IMG/VR virus record: IMGVR_UViG_3300031918_000082
Location: 1-36,525 of that record
Direction: 5' to 3' (one strand)
Length of the DNA: 36,525 nucleotides
Origin: a virus
The notes beneath the pieces were generated by a model that was given only the letters and a program-made list of their open reading frames with translations, made no database searches and had not been told where the DNA came from. This document shows positions 15,256 to 23,415 of this stretch, piece after piece. The translations under genes and the position numbers were made by a program. The stretch's first letter is position 1, and each line of letters opens with the position of its first letter.

Positions 15256-18191
15256 TAGAGTGCTGCCACTCCTCTCATGCGCCGGCGCTCGGCGGTAGCC
15301 AGCTGGTGGTCCTGCCAGGGCGCCAGCCGCTGGGCGAAGTCCTGGGTGTCGTCAACGACGATGCCGCGCGGCACCGTGACGTGGCTGTGGTAGTGGACCT
15401 CTGCCGGGCCAGAGTGAGTTGGCGCCGAGGCGGTCGGGCTCGCGTAGGTGGCGCCGGCGCGGCGCATGCCGCCGCGGTTGTCGGTGAGGTTGGCGATGCC
15501 GGCCTGCTTCATCAGCGAGAACATGCGCGCCGGCTTGGTCAGCGGCAGGATAAGCTCGGGGCCGGCCTCGCCGACCAGCACGACCTCGGGCCTCTTGATG
15601 AAGCCGCCCATCGCCTTCGGCGGTGGTCCCTGCGCGTCGATGTAGACCTTGACGTACTTGTCCTGGATGGACTGGATCTGCTGGTTCACGTAGGCCACGG
15701 AGCCGGCGACGGTGCTGGTATCGACCGAGATCTTCGGCTTGGTCTGCTGCTGTGCCAGGCCCTTCAGGATGCCCTTGGCGCCCTTGACTCCGGCCTCGAG
15801 CATGCCCTTCTCGGCCTTCAGCTTGGCGGTCGTCGGGTGGTCGCCGATGACCTTCAGCCGTGCCTGCATGCCCTTGACGGCGTCCTGGACGGTGCTGATC
15901 TTCGCGGTGATGGTCAGCTTGCGCGTCTTGGTCACGGCGTCGAGGTACTTGCCCATCCCCTGCACCGCGACCTTGGCGCCCCCGACCTCGACCTTGGGGA
16001 ACTTCATCTTGCCGGCCCACTGGGGCACGGGAATCCGCAGGCCGCCGGTGCCGCCGCCGACCCAGTCCTTCATGCCGGGGATCTGCAGCGTGTTCGCCTG
16101 GTTCGCGAACGCCTGGCGCTGGCTCTTGGTCTGGATGCGCGTCAGCTTGGCCTCGACCTTGGCGAGCTCCTCGTTCGTGCGCGTGAGCCCCTCGAGGTCG
16201 CCGAACAGGGTGAAGCGCGCCTGGTCCTGCTTCAGCTTCGAGATCTTGTCGGTGAGGAAGCCGACGCTGTTGCCGACGTTCTTCAGGGCCTTGTCGGTGT
16301 AGGCGACGCCGGGCCCGAACATGGTCCGCATGACCGCTTCGGCTTCCTTTTTGCCGATGTTCAGGTTGTCCATGAGCGACGTGCGCCACTCGCGGAACTG
16401 GGCCGCGCTCTTCTCCACATTGAGATCCCCGAGGATGTTCTTGTTGGCCTGCACCTTGGAGAGATCGTCACGCAGGTAGCGGTTCATCAGGATGGCCTTG
16501 CCGCCCGTCTTGGCGAACTGGTCGAGGCGCTTGCCGGCCGTGTAGAAGAAGTCGAGGAACGCGGTCTGGGCGTCGTTCCCGCTGACGTCGGAGAGCCAGT
16601 TGCCGGGAGCCGTGAACATGGCCTTCGTCTCGGACCAGAAGTTGTGCCAGCCCCATCCGTCGCCGTTGGCGGCGTCAGCCTTGGTGTTCTCGGCGGCCTT
16701 CTTCATACCGGCGCGCACGGCGAGCGTCACCGCGGTGGCGATGCCGGCGGCGATGGCGACCACCGGGACCGCGGCGGCCAGGCCGGCCGCCATTGCACCA
16801 AAGCTCGCGGCGCCGCCCATCAGCCCCGTTGAGCTCAGAGCACCTGCGGTGATGTCGAAGCCGGCCATGCGCGCGGCGAAGGCGCCCATCTGCGGGCCGA
16901 TGCCGGAGAGCGCGGGCCCGATGAGGCCGATTCCACGCAGCAAGGAGCCGAACATCATCGCCAGTGGACCCAGGACCGCGCTGACGGCCAAGAAGCCCAG
17001 GATGGCCTTCTTGGTGCCGTCAGGGAGCTTGTTGAAGGCGGACACCACGCTGGCGATCTTCTCGGCAATCTTGGCGAACGTGGGCAGCAGCATCGAGCCG
17101 ATCTTGATGAACTCACCCTGCAGCGTGGCCCAGGCGCGGCGCAGCTTCTGGATGGTCGTCTGCTCGGTGTTCTTCATCGCCTTGTCGAGCATGCCCTGGG
17201 AGTTGGTGACCTCCTGGGTGATCTCGACGTTGCGCTTGTAGTTCTCGCCCAGCAGTGAGAAGACGCCGTTCAGCGCCCTCACGTTGGGGATGATCTTCCG
17301 CATCTGGAGCATGTTGCCGTCCGTCTTCTCGTACAGCATCTCCAGGGTGGCGATGAGCCCGTTCTTGCCGATGGACGCGGTGACGTCCTTGTACGACAGG
17401 CCGAGCTTCTTGAGCTCATCGATCGACATCTTCGCCGGTGCCGCCAGCGACACCATCGTGCCGCGGAGGGCCGTGACGGCTTCCGCGCTCGAGAGGCCGC
17501 CGAGGGTCAGGCCGGCGATCATGCCGCCGACTTGCTCGAAGGGAACCTTCAGCTGGGCGGCGACCGGCATGATGCGGCCCAGCGAGTTGGCGAGAGCGAT
17601 CGGCTCCGCCTTGCCGACTTCGATGGTCTTCATGAGGATGTCGGTGGCGCGCGCGGCGGTGATGTTCTCGTGGCCGTAGGCGTTCAAGACGGACGTCAGA
17701 ACGTCGGCCGTGGTCTGGACGTCTCCGAGGCCGGCGGCCGATGCCTTGGCCGACACCCTGAGCACGTCCATCGCCGCGGCGCCCTTGAATCCCGAGCTCG
17801 CCACGAAGTACAGAGAACTCGCCAAGGCGAGGGGCGTCTGGCCCGTGGCGGCGCCGAGCTTGATGATCTCCTCGCCCCAGGCGGCGGTCTGGCGCGCGTT
17901 GGTGCCGGTGAGGTTCTGGATCTTCATCAGCGAGTCTTGGAACTTGAACGCGGCCACGCCGGCGACGGCGAAGCCGGCGACCACCGGGAGGGTGACGAAC
18001 TGAGTGGCGGTACGGCCGAGGTTCTGCAGGCCCATGCCGACGCGGTTGAACTTCTGGGCCATCGTCTGTGAGGAGGCACTGACCTTCTTGCCAGCGGCCT
18101 CCACCTGTGCGGCGGAAGACTGGAGGCCGCTGGTCAGGCCTTTGGTGTCCGAGGTGATGCGGACAATGAGCTCGCCGTAGAAGTTAGCCAT
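15255..18191 (-). CDS. Tail tape measure protein
   Basis: The 978-residue protein has the TP901-type tape measure pattern: N-terminal coiled coil (SGLQSSAAQVEAAGKKVSAS), then a core at 90-310 (IKLGAATGQTPLALASSLY, GGMIAGLTLGGLSSAEAVT, ALRGTMVSL). Hydrophobic stretches lie at 66-83, 397-427 and 462-493. The C-terminus has VVLVGEAGPELILPL, a common tape measure ending. It sets tail length and helps DNA pass into the host; at about 0.15 nm per residue the tail would be near 147 nm. The ATG overlaps the frameshift product stop (TGATG). Length is typical. Confidence 0.95.
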   Translation of the reverse strand: MANFYGELIVRITSDTKGLTSGLQSSAAQVEAAGKKVSASSQTMAQKFNRVGMGLQNLGRTATQFVTLPVVAGFAVAGVAAFKFQDSLMKIQNLTGTNARQTAAWGEEIIKLGAATGQTPLALASSLYFVASSGFKGAAAMDVLRVSAKASAAGLGDVQTTADVLTSVLNAYGHENITAARATDILMKTIEVGKAEPIALANSLGRIMPVAAQLKVPFEQVGGMIAGLTLGGLSSAEAVTALRGTMVSLAAPAKMSIDELKKLGLSYKDVTASIGKNGLIATLEMLYEKTDGNMLQMRKIIPNVRALNGVFSLLGENYKRNVEITQEVTNSQGMLDKAMKNTEQTTIQKLRRAWATLQGEFIKIGSMLLPTFAKIAEKIASVVSAFNKLPDGTKKAILGFLAVSAVLGPLAMMFGSLLRGIGLIGPALSGIGPQMGAFAARMAGFDITAGALSSTGLMGGAASFGAMAAGLAAAVPVVAIAAGIATAVTLAVRAGMKKAAENTKADAANGDGWGWHNFWSETKAMFTAPGNWLSDVSGNDAQTAFLDFFYTAGKRLDQFAKTGGKAILMNRYLRDDLSKVQANKNILGDLNVEKSAAQFREWRTSLMDNLNIGKKEAEAVMRTMFGPGVAYTDKALKNVGNSVGFLTDKISKLKQDQARFTLFGDLEGLTRTNEELAKVEAKLTRIQTKSQRQAFANQANTLQIPGMKDWVGGGTGGLRIPVPQWAGKMKFPKVEVGGAKVAVQGMGKYLDAVTKTRKLTITAKISTVQDAVKGMQARLKVIGDHPTTAKLKAEKGMLEAGVKGAKGILKGLAQQQTKPKISVDTSTVAGSVAYVNQQIQSIQDKYVKVYIDAQGPPPKAMGGFIKRPEVVLVGEAGPELILPLTKPARMFSLMKQAGIANLTDNRGGMRRAGATYASPTASAPTHSGPAEVHYHSHVTVPRGIVVDDTQDFAQRLAPWQDHQLATAERRRMRGVAAL

Positions 18192-18792
18192 CAGTCAATC
18201 TCACCCTTCGCTCGCTTGATCTGCACGAGCAGCACCCTCTCCATCGCTGGTGACTTGGTCAGCTTCTCCTGCGGCGTTCCAGACTCGACTTCCTGCCACG
18301 CCTCCGCGAAGCGGCGGAGTGACATGATCCGGCGGCACCGCCAGGGATCCTGCTTGTCCGCCTCGGTGGGCGAGCAGCTGAACTCCTGGCAGATGCCGCT
18401 GGTGAACCATTCGTCCGGCTCCTCGGCTCCCTTTACGCCTCGGAGGTATCGGTCGAACTCGGCCCACTCGGCAAAGGGCGTTCTTGCTCTCCCAGGCCGA
18501 GGGCTGCCGTGAGCGTGAACATGTACTTGTAGGGCAGCGCCTGGATGTTCTCAGGCGTCACAGGGGCTGTGTCGCTCCAAGCGACGATGCAGGCCTCGAG
18601 CGCGAGCCTTGAGAGCTCGAACCCCTGTGCCTCGTCTGCTTCCTCACCGCCGACCGCCTGGACTGTGGCGGACGCACGGCGCATCTCACGCAGCGCACCG
18701 ATCGAGAGTGACCGCAACTCGACCCACTCTTTGGGGTCGCCTTCGTTTTCGGGCTCGAGCTCGATGCGCTTTGTCTGGTTCAGCAGTGACAT
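18191..18792 (-). CDS. Tail assembly chaperone, gpGT-like -1 frameshift product
   Basis: The product shares its first 107 residues with the shorter chaperone and then continues in the -1 frame for 93 codons, 200 residues in all. The extension begins AEWAEFDRYLRG and includes CQEFSCSPTEADKQDPW and ERVLLVQIKRAKG, plausible folded sequence. The switch occurs at CCCTTTG (18472-18478). In lambda-like phages the G protein and the G-T fusion help assemble tail tube on the tape measure, and the fusion is made in a minority of passes. The extension has no good start of its own and ends in TGA overlapping the tape measure ATG (TGATG), which supports a fusion. Confidence 0.86.
18433..18792 (-). CDS. Tail assembly chaperone, gpG-like (unshifted product)
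   Basis: The 119-residue zero-frame protein starts MSLLNQTKRIELEP and has the all-alpha centre usual for gpG proteins (LRSLSIGALREMRRASATV, FELSRLALEACIVAW, YKYMFTLTAALGLG). It ends 13 codons past the slippery site. Position between tail tube and tape measure genes is conserved in siphophages. The short Ser/Pro/Thr-rich end (PSGPSSTDTSEA) is what remains after the shift site and looks unstructured. Confidence 0.85.
   Translation of the reverse strand: MSLLNQTKRIELEPENEGDPKEWVELRSLSIGALREMRRASATVQAVGGEEADEAQGFELSRLALEACIVAWSDTAPVTPENIQALPYKYMFTLTAALGLGEQERPLPSGPSSTDTSEA
18472..18478 (-). promoter_or_regulatory. Programmed -1 ribosomal frameshift site CCCTTTG
   Basis: Read on the minus strand in the zero frame as C CCT TTG, this is a perfect X XXY YYZ heptamer. 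Its first C is the third base of codon 105, the position needed for tandem slippage to CCC TTT. It lies at the only place where the -1 frame then stays open to the tape measure start. Confidence 0.88.
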
Positions 18793-18798
18793 GTGGGT

Positions 18799-19230
18799 TT
18801 ACGCCTCCGTGATCGTTCCGGTGTACCTGAGCGACGCGCTGAAGCCGTGGTACTCGCCCACGGACATCGTGCGGGTGTACTTCTCGATCCAGACCTCGCC
18901 GGTGATGGTCTTGCCGCTGGCGAAGGTGAGGACGGTCGAGCGCGTGGCCGCGTGCGTGATGCGGCCGATGTTGAGGATGGCGTCGGGGCCGTTGGTGGCC
19001 GTGTCGTCGTAGAAGCCCTCGATGACGAGCGGCTCCCGCTTCTTGATGACGCCGATGATGTACTGCTCGTCCACGACGCCGAACGGCGTGGCCTCGACGG
19101 CCTCCCGGTTGACGACCGAGTCGCCGATCTTGGTCAGGTAGGTCGAGCCGAAGCTGGTCGAGAGCGAGCCACCATCGCTGATGTCGATCTCGAACGAGAC
19201 CTCGTTACTGCCGTGCTTGCCTGCAGCCAT
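18799..19230 (-). CDS. Tail tube-like protein (second)
   Basis: The 143-residue beta-rich protein lies just before the chaperone pair, the usual tail tube place. It has EVSFEIDISDGG near the N-terminus, LVIEGFYDD at about 69-77, ITGEVWIEKYTRTMSVGEYH and a final ASLRYTGTITEA strand, which fit the tail tube fold of Ig-like strands. The ATG at 19230 follows GGAGTAGCAC. With the gene at 19246-20004 it makes two adjacent tube-like proteins; one may be the main tube, the other a minor or capping ring. Confidence 0.65.
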   Translation of the reverse strand: MAAGKHGSNEVSFEIDISDGGSLSTSFGSTYLTKIGDSVVNREAVEATPFGVVDEQYIIGVIKKREPLVIEGFYDDTATNGPDAILNIGRITHAATRSTVLTFASGKTITGEVWIEKYTRTMSVGEYHGFSASLRYTGTITEA

Positions 19231-19245
19231 GTGCTACTCCTTTGC

Positions 19246-20004
19246 TTACGGTGCGACGTAGACGCCGAGGGCGAAGGTCACGGTCGGCGCGGTGCCGCCC
19301 GTGTACGCCCAGGACGCCGAGACGTAGCGGTTGAGGGCTCCTGAGAACGGCACCCAGAGGCCACTGGTGGCCGGGATGGCCGTGAACAGGATGACGCCGG
19401 TGTCGATCTTCGCGGCGTAACCACTGCCCGAGGTGGCGCTGTGGCGCAGCCCGATGGTGATGTTGGTCGGGGCAGCGGTGCCGCCGGCCGCGGTGATGTG
19501 GACGAAGATGCCGCCGCCGTTGCCGGGGCCGGCCACTCCGAGGTCCACGTAGGCGCCGTCCGAGTTGCCGGCGGTGCTCTCCGTGGCGAGCTCGTGGACG
19601 ATGGTGCCCACGCGCTTGCCGTAGTAGATGCCGTACTTGCCCTGGGCCTTCTGCACGTCGCCCACGGCGATCTGCTTGGTGTAGCCGACGCGCTGGACGG
19701 ACGGGTAGCCATCGAACATGCGCCCCTTGACGTTGCCGTGCGGGGCGATCGACATCGGCAGGGCGGTGACGGGCAGGCCCACGAGCGAGTCGTGGATGCT
19801 GCCGACCGAGTCATCGAACCAGCCGTCCTGCGTGACCTCCGTCTTCTTGGCACCGCTCGACCAGTAGGACTCGTCGGCCTCACCCAGCGCCGGCGTCTCG
19901 TTGAGATTCAGCGAGACGGTGTCCTCGATCTTGCTCGTGGCTCCCAGGACGCTGTAGCCGCCCAGGAGCATGAAGCCGACGTCCTTGGATGCGTACTTGC
20001 TCAT
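19246..20004 (-). CDS. Major tail tube-like protein (first)
   Basis: The 252-residue protein has a tail-tube-like N-terminal half: GFMLLGGYSVLGATSKIEDT, then the pattern KKTEVTQDGWFDDSVGSIHD seen in many siphophage tube proteins, and GRMFDGYPSVQRVGYTK. The C-terminal half (from about 130) is Gly/Ala/Thr-rich beta sequence ending FALGVYVAP, possibly a decorating domain. The ATG follows AGGAGGTAGTGG. Major tail protein is likely because of length and place. Confidence 0.7.
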   Translation of the reverse strand: MSKYASKDVGFMLLGGYSVLGATSKIEDTVSLNLNETPALGEADESYWSSGAKKTEVTQDGWFDDSVGSIHDSLVGLPVTALPMSIAPHGNVKGRMFDGYPSVQRVGYTKQIAVGDVQKAQGKYGIYYGKRVGTIVHELATESTAGNSDGAYVDLGVAGPGNGGGIFVHITAAGGTAAPTNITIGLRHSATSGSGYAAKIDTGVILFTAIPATSGLWVPFSGALNRYVSASWAYTGGTAPTVTFALGVYVAP

Positions 20005-20007
20005 CCA

Positions 20008-20244
20008 CTACCTCCTGAACTCGTAGCCGCAGTCGTCACAGCGCCAGTGCTCGACGGTGCCGAACGTGGGCAGCGGAGTGCGGTTCTCGTGCTTACAGAT
20101 GCCGGACGTGTCCGCCGGCTCGGGCTCGGGCGCCGGCGCGGACTCGGCCGGCGCGTCTTTGCGGGTCAGGGCCAACAGGGCGCTCTCGATGGCGGCCTTG
20201 GCCGATAGCAGAGCGGCGATGAGTTGCGTGTCATTCGCCGTCAT
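20008..20244 (-). CDS. Small protein with C-terminal zinc-ribbon motif
   Basis: The 78-residue protein has an N-terminal helix (TQLIAALLSAKAAIESALL), a Pro/Ala/Glu-rich linker and a C-terminal C50-x-H52 ... C69-x2-C72 (GICKHEN, WRCDDCGYEFRR) able to bind zinc. It overlaps the tail terminator-like gene by 14 bases. Its place in the head-tail region is odd for a zinc protein; the role is unknown. Confidence 0.65.
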   Translation of the reverse strand: MTANDTQLIAALLSAKAAIESALLALTRKDAPAESAPAPEPEPADTSGICKHENRTPLPTFGTVEHWRCDDCGYEFRR

Positions 20245-20602
20245 GCGAGAACCTCACGTCCACGTCGCGGCGGTTGATGCCGCTGGTTGCCTCACGGTTG
20301 CCGCGCTCGTCCTCGATGACGATCGGATAGCCACAGCCATTGACGGCGGCGCGGATCTCTTTCGCGATGGCCTTGGCGGCGCCGTAGCCCCTCGCGTAGA
20401 TGCTGTACTGGATGCGCGGCTTGCTGACCGCCGCGGCATTGCCGAAGGTGGCCTCACGCGGCGTCGCGAACTCGTACCAGACGATGTAGGGCAGCGCCGG
20501 ATCGGGCGGCGCGCCGTTGGGGTACAGGCGGTCGCCGATGAGCGCGGTGAGCCCCGCGCGCGCCATGAGGATGTTATCGAGGGCGGTCTGGAAGTCAGCC
20601 AT
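20231..20602 (-). CDS. Tail completion / terminator protein (DUF3168-like)
   Basis: The 123-residue protein shows the pattern of DUF3168-type tail terminators: N-terminal helix (FQTALDNILMARAGLTALIG), RLYPNGAPPDPALPYIVW, then RIQYSIYARGYGAAKAIAKE and a closing strand (VDVRFSHDGE). Such hexamers cap the tail tube below the head. The ATG at 20602 overlaps the upstream stop (TGATG); the longer frame to 20824 is out-of-frame sequence. Confidence 0.75.
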   Translation of the reverse strand: MADFQTALDNILMARAGLTALIGDRLYPNGAPPDPALPYIVWYEFATPREATFGNAAAVSKPRIQYSIYARGYGAAKAIAKEIRAAVNGCGYPIVIEDERGNREATSGINRRDVDVRFSHDGE

Positions 20603-21132
20603 CACATGCCCCCGAAGATCGCACGCAACTCCTTGAAGAAGTAGCCCAAGATGGGCACCAGAGCCCGGTACGTGCCGTTGTAGACGTAGCGGTAGGCGAT
20701 GTTGCCAGGGTGCTGCACGCTGGGACCGATGAAGAGCTCGCCACCAGGAACGCCGGCGTTGCCGGCCGCCGAACCCTGAGACGAGTGAGCGTTGCCGTAG
20801 CCGCCGCTCTTGGCGCCCTCCCACATGAAGGCGAGCAGCGGGTTGCCGGTGATCTCGTGCGCGGCGGCTCCGAGCTCGAGGGGCTCCGCGTACTCGAGCC
20901 CCTTGCCGAAGCCGATGCTGATGCCGTTGGCGGTCTGGTAGAAGACCCGGCCGCTGTAGAACAGGGCGCCGGTATCCTCGAGGCCCTGTTCGATGATGCT
21001 CTCCTGGATGGAGAGCTCGACCAACTCGCCGACGTCGCGCAGCCAGGTGGGCTTCTCTGCGACGACCTTGGCGGCTGCTGCGTTGAACTTAGCCGCCAGC
21101 GCCTCGTCGCCGATGAGCGTGGCGCGCACCAT
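20602..21132 (-). CDS. HK97 gp10-like tail completion protein
   Basis: The 176-residue protein has the N-terminal helix pattern of gp10-type head-tail proteins (KFNAAAAKVVAEKPTWLRDV, LVELSIQESIIEQGLEDTG) and the strand pattern SGRVFYQTANGISIGFGKGL. Gly/Ser-rich stretch at about 125-140 (NAHSSQGSAAGNAGVPGGE) looks like a loop. It sits between head closure and tail terminator genes, the standard place. TGATG couples it to the upstream gene. Confidence 0.68.
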   Translation of the reverse strand: MVRATLIGDEALAAKFNAAAAKVVAEKPTWLRDVGELVELSIQESIIEQGLEDTGALFYSGRVFYQTANGISIGFGKGLEYAEPLELGAAAHEITGNPLLAFMWEGAKSGGYGNAHSSQGSAAGNAGVPGGELFIGPSVQHPGNIAYRYVYNGTYRALVPILGYFFKELRAIFGGM

Positions 21133-21533
21133 CAGATGTCTCCCGGCTCGATCGACTCGCAGAGGAGCTCGGTGAACGTCCCGGTGACGTCGGCAGCGAT
21201 GGAGACGATGGCCCAGTCCTTCTCGCCGATGCGACAGCGGTCAGCCTTGTCGATAGTGCTGTCGTAGGGGCCGGTGAGCAGGATGCGCTTGTAGTCCGCC
21301 TCGTAGGTGGTCTGGTTGGTGCGGAACTCCTGCTTCTTGAGGCGGACGGAGACGTCGCCGCCGGCGATGAGTGCCGGGAGGTCAACGTGGTCGAGCAGCG
21401 GGGCCCAGGTGGGAACCTGCTCACCGTAGTCATCGCGCGCCCTGGTCGAGCGCATGATGGTCACGGTGGAGTTGAAGAAACCTGAGAGGCTCGAGCTCAT
21501 GGCGGAGCCGCCGGCCTGGGCGGAGCGGATCAT
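21132..21533 (-). CDS. Head closure / head-tail joining protein
   Basis: The 133-residue protein resembles small head-closure proteins: STVTIMRSTRARDDYGEQVP at 22-41 is the typical first strand and loop (drug-like pattern of TV-x-R-x-x-DDYGE), and DLPALIAGGDVSV and DRCRIGEKDWAIVSIAADV follow. Such proteins close the portal channel. It starts in a TGATG overlap at 21533; an ATG 11 codons later is possible. Confidence 0.7.
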   Translation of the reverse strand: MIRSAQAGGSAMSSSLSGFFNSTVTIMRSTRARDDYGEQVPTWAPLLDHVDLPALIAGGDVSVRLKKQEFRTNQTTYEADYKRILLTGPYDSTIDKADRCRIGEKDWAIVSIAADVTGTFTELLCESIEPGDI

Positions 21534-21922
21534 CAGTAGCCCTCGGACTCGATGACCTTGCGGAACTTCTCTTCACGCGCCTCGGGGCCGTCCACCAGTT
21601 CGATGGAGAGGAACCCAGGGCCACCGTCGCCGAGCGTCGCGTACTCAGTCCGCAGGGTCTTGGCCTGCGCGAGAAGCTGCTTGGCAGCCGATGCGGAGTC
21701 GGTGACGATGGCCCCCATGAGGTTCACGACCTTGAGGCACAGCACCTCGTTCACCGCGATCGCCTCGAGGGCTTTCGCGGCGCCGAGGATGGGCGAACCG
21801 CCAGACAGGTCGAGGAACCCCTGGATGTCCTCGTCGTCCATGATCTTGCGGCTCATGTCGGTGTCCGCGATCTGCATGCGGACCTTGCCGATGTCCGTGC
21901 TCGGGTCGTAGCTCCAGGTCAT
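21533..21922 (-). CDS. Head-tail connector (gp6-like adaptor)
   Basis: The 129-residue mainly helical protein fits the connector family that binds beneath the portal: SYDPSTDIGKVRMQIADTD at 4-22, DEDIQGFLDLSGGSPILGA, AKALEAIAVNEVLCL and QLLAQAKTLRTEYATLG. The DP-x-TDIGKVRxxIxD start is characteristic. ATG overlaps the upstream TGA (ATGA). Confidence 0.78.
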   Translation of the reverse strand: MTWSYDPSTDIGKVRMQIADTDMSRKIMDDEDIQGFLDLSGGSPILGAAKALEAIAVNEVLCLKVVNLMGAIVTDSASAAKQLLAQAKTLRTEYATLGDGGPGFLSIELVDGPEAREEKFRKVIESEGY

Positions 21923-22236
21923 GCTGGCTTCTTCCTCGGGGCAGGCTTCTTGGCCTGCGGCTTCCGCTTGGCGGGAGTCTTCTTCGGGGCCGGCGCCGGC
22001 TTCGGTTCCTCGACGTGGTCGATGTCGGGGTCGGGCGCCGGGATGTCGGCCGTCTGGTGTTCGTGGGTGGCGAGGACGCTGGCTGCCACTGAGGCTTGCT
22101 CATCAGTCACCACGGCCCCTGGCTCCACCGCGGTGGGTGGAGCCAGGAGGTCGCGGATCTCGACCAGCGCCGAGTAGATGTGAGCCAGGATCTCGTCCGA
22201 CTCAGTCCGCGGCACTATGTCGTCAAAGTGGCGCAT
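21919..22236 (-). CDS. Small protein with Lys/Pro/Ala-rich tail, after the capsid gene
   Basis: The 105-residue protein begins with a helix (DEILAHIYSALVEIRDLLAP), continues in an Ala/Asp/Glu-rich linker and ends in about 30 residues of Lys, Pro and Ala (KPAPAPKKTPAKRKPQAKK), histone-like in composition. The tail could bind DNA or be a disordered anchor. It lies between major capsid and connector, often home to small head proteins. Function is unknown. Confidence 0.65.
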   Translation of the reverse strand: MRHFDDIVPRTESDEILAHIYSALVEIRDLLAPPTAVEPGAVVTDEQASVAASVLATHEHQTADIPAPDPDIDHVEEPKPAPAPKKTPAKRKPQAKKPAPRKKPA

Positions 22237-22238
22237 GC

Positions 22239-23396
22239 TTACGAGCCGGTGCCGTTCGAGGCTACGGTCGCCCGTGCGTCCACGACCACGCCGCCGTAGC
22301 AGTGACGCACCTTGTGCTCGATCTCGTCCGTCTCGAACGACTCGGCCACGGTGCCGCCGCCGACGCGAGAGGCGTTCGGGGTCTTGATGAAGAGCTCGGG
22401 GCTCTCATGGCCGCGGAGGCGGTCAAGCTGCAGAGCCGGGCGAGCCGCGCTGGTGCTCGCGAACATGAACCAGCTGGTGGCGGCGTTGGCGCTCGTCGCG
22501 ACCAGACCGATGTAGTCGTTGATCACGAGGTTGAGCTTGCCGGCCATCCAGTTCTTGGCGACGATCTGGTCCATGCCGTTGTACGCGCCGCCGCCGGTGC
22601 CCGTCTCGATCTGCAGAGCGTTGAGCAGGTTCTCTGCGGTGACCTGGAGGGCACGCGGGATGACCAGCGTGTAGGCATCGATCATCAGCGGGAAGCCGTC
22701 CACGTCGGTCTGGCCGGCGAACTGCAGGAAGCCTGCAGCCAGGCCAGCGACGCCGAGGACTGGGTTGCTGGTGATGATGTTCTTGTTGCCGGCGGCGTAG
22801 ACGCTGGCGTTCGGGCCGTTGGCGCCGACGAACAGCTTGGTGACGGCCAGGGCCTCGGAGCGGCGCGCGGCCACGACGAGCTTGTTCGGGAGATCCCGAA
22901 GCGCGTCGAGGTCGTCGTTCACGATGGACTCCCAGCTGAGTCCGAAGCGCGCGCCGTACTTGGCGACCTGGCGGTACTTCGGCGTCTCTTCACTCGGGCC
23001 ACGCTCGGGGTACTCAGCGCGCTCCCCGACCGGGTCCAGGATGGCGCCCATGCCTTCGATGCCGAGCGCCTTGGCCTGGCGGAAGTCCTTGAGGGTGCCG
23101 GTCTTGCAGTAGGAGCCCCACTCGGGCAGCGACGTGGACCACTGAGCCATGAGGCTGCGATCCAGGATGTCTGCCATGAGGTAGGGGAAGTCGGCCGTGG
23201 CCGAGGCCTCCTGCAGGATGTACGTCGCCCGGCGGTCGCCCGCGTAGGCCTCGTTCAGGATCTTGGTGAACTCGGCGAGAGAGCTCTCGGAGACTTTCGC
23301 CTTCGAGAACCCTTCGCGCTTCTCGCCGGCGAGCAGCGTCTGCGCCTGATCGGAAGCGACGCGAGCCTCCTCGACCAGCTTGATGATGTCTGCCAT
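22239..23396 (-). CDS. Major capsid protein (Mu gpT-like)
   Basis: The 385-residue protein has a gpT-like pattern: ILNEAYAGDRRATYILQEAS at about 46-65, PEWGSYCKTGTLKDFRQAKA, KYGARFGLSWESIVNDDLDA, then LFVGANGPNASVYA and MDQIVAKNWMAGKLNLVINDYI with ALQLDRLRGHESPELFIKT. Mu gpT-type proteins have the HK97 fold and build the icosahedral shell. It follows protease/scaffold and decoration genes, as expected. ATG at 23396 follows GGAGGAAC. No N-terminal delta domain is needed, since a separate scaffold is encoded upstream. Confidence 0.88.
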   Translation of the reverse strand: MADIIKLVEEARVASDQAQTLLAGEKREGFSKAKVSESSLAEFTKILNEAYAGDRRATYILQEASATADFPYLMADILDRSLMAQWSTSLPEWGSYCKTGTLKDFRQAKALGIEGMGAILDPVGERAEYPERGPSEETPKYRQVAKYGARFGLSWESIVNDDLDALRDLPNKLVVAARRSEALAVTKLFVGANGPNASVYAAGNKNIITSNPVLGVAGLAAGFLQFAGQTDVDGFPLMIDAYTLVIPRALQVTAENLLNALQIETGTGGGAYNGMDQIVAKNWMAGKLNLVINDYIGLVATSANAATSWFMFASTSAARPALQLDRLRGHESPELFIKTPNASRVGGGTVAESFETDEIEHKVRHCYGGVVVDARATVASNGTGS

Positions 23397-23415
23397 GTTG
23401 GTTCCTCCTGCCGGC

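Noticed and set aside
18201-18467. Separate 88-codon minus-strand frame after the tail chaperone
   Set aside because: It is in the third frame, Arg/Gly-rich and not protein-like; the -1 frame product explains the region.
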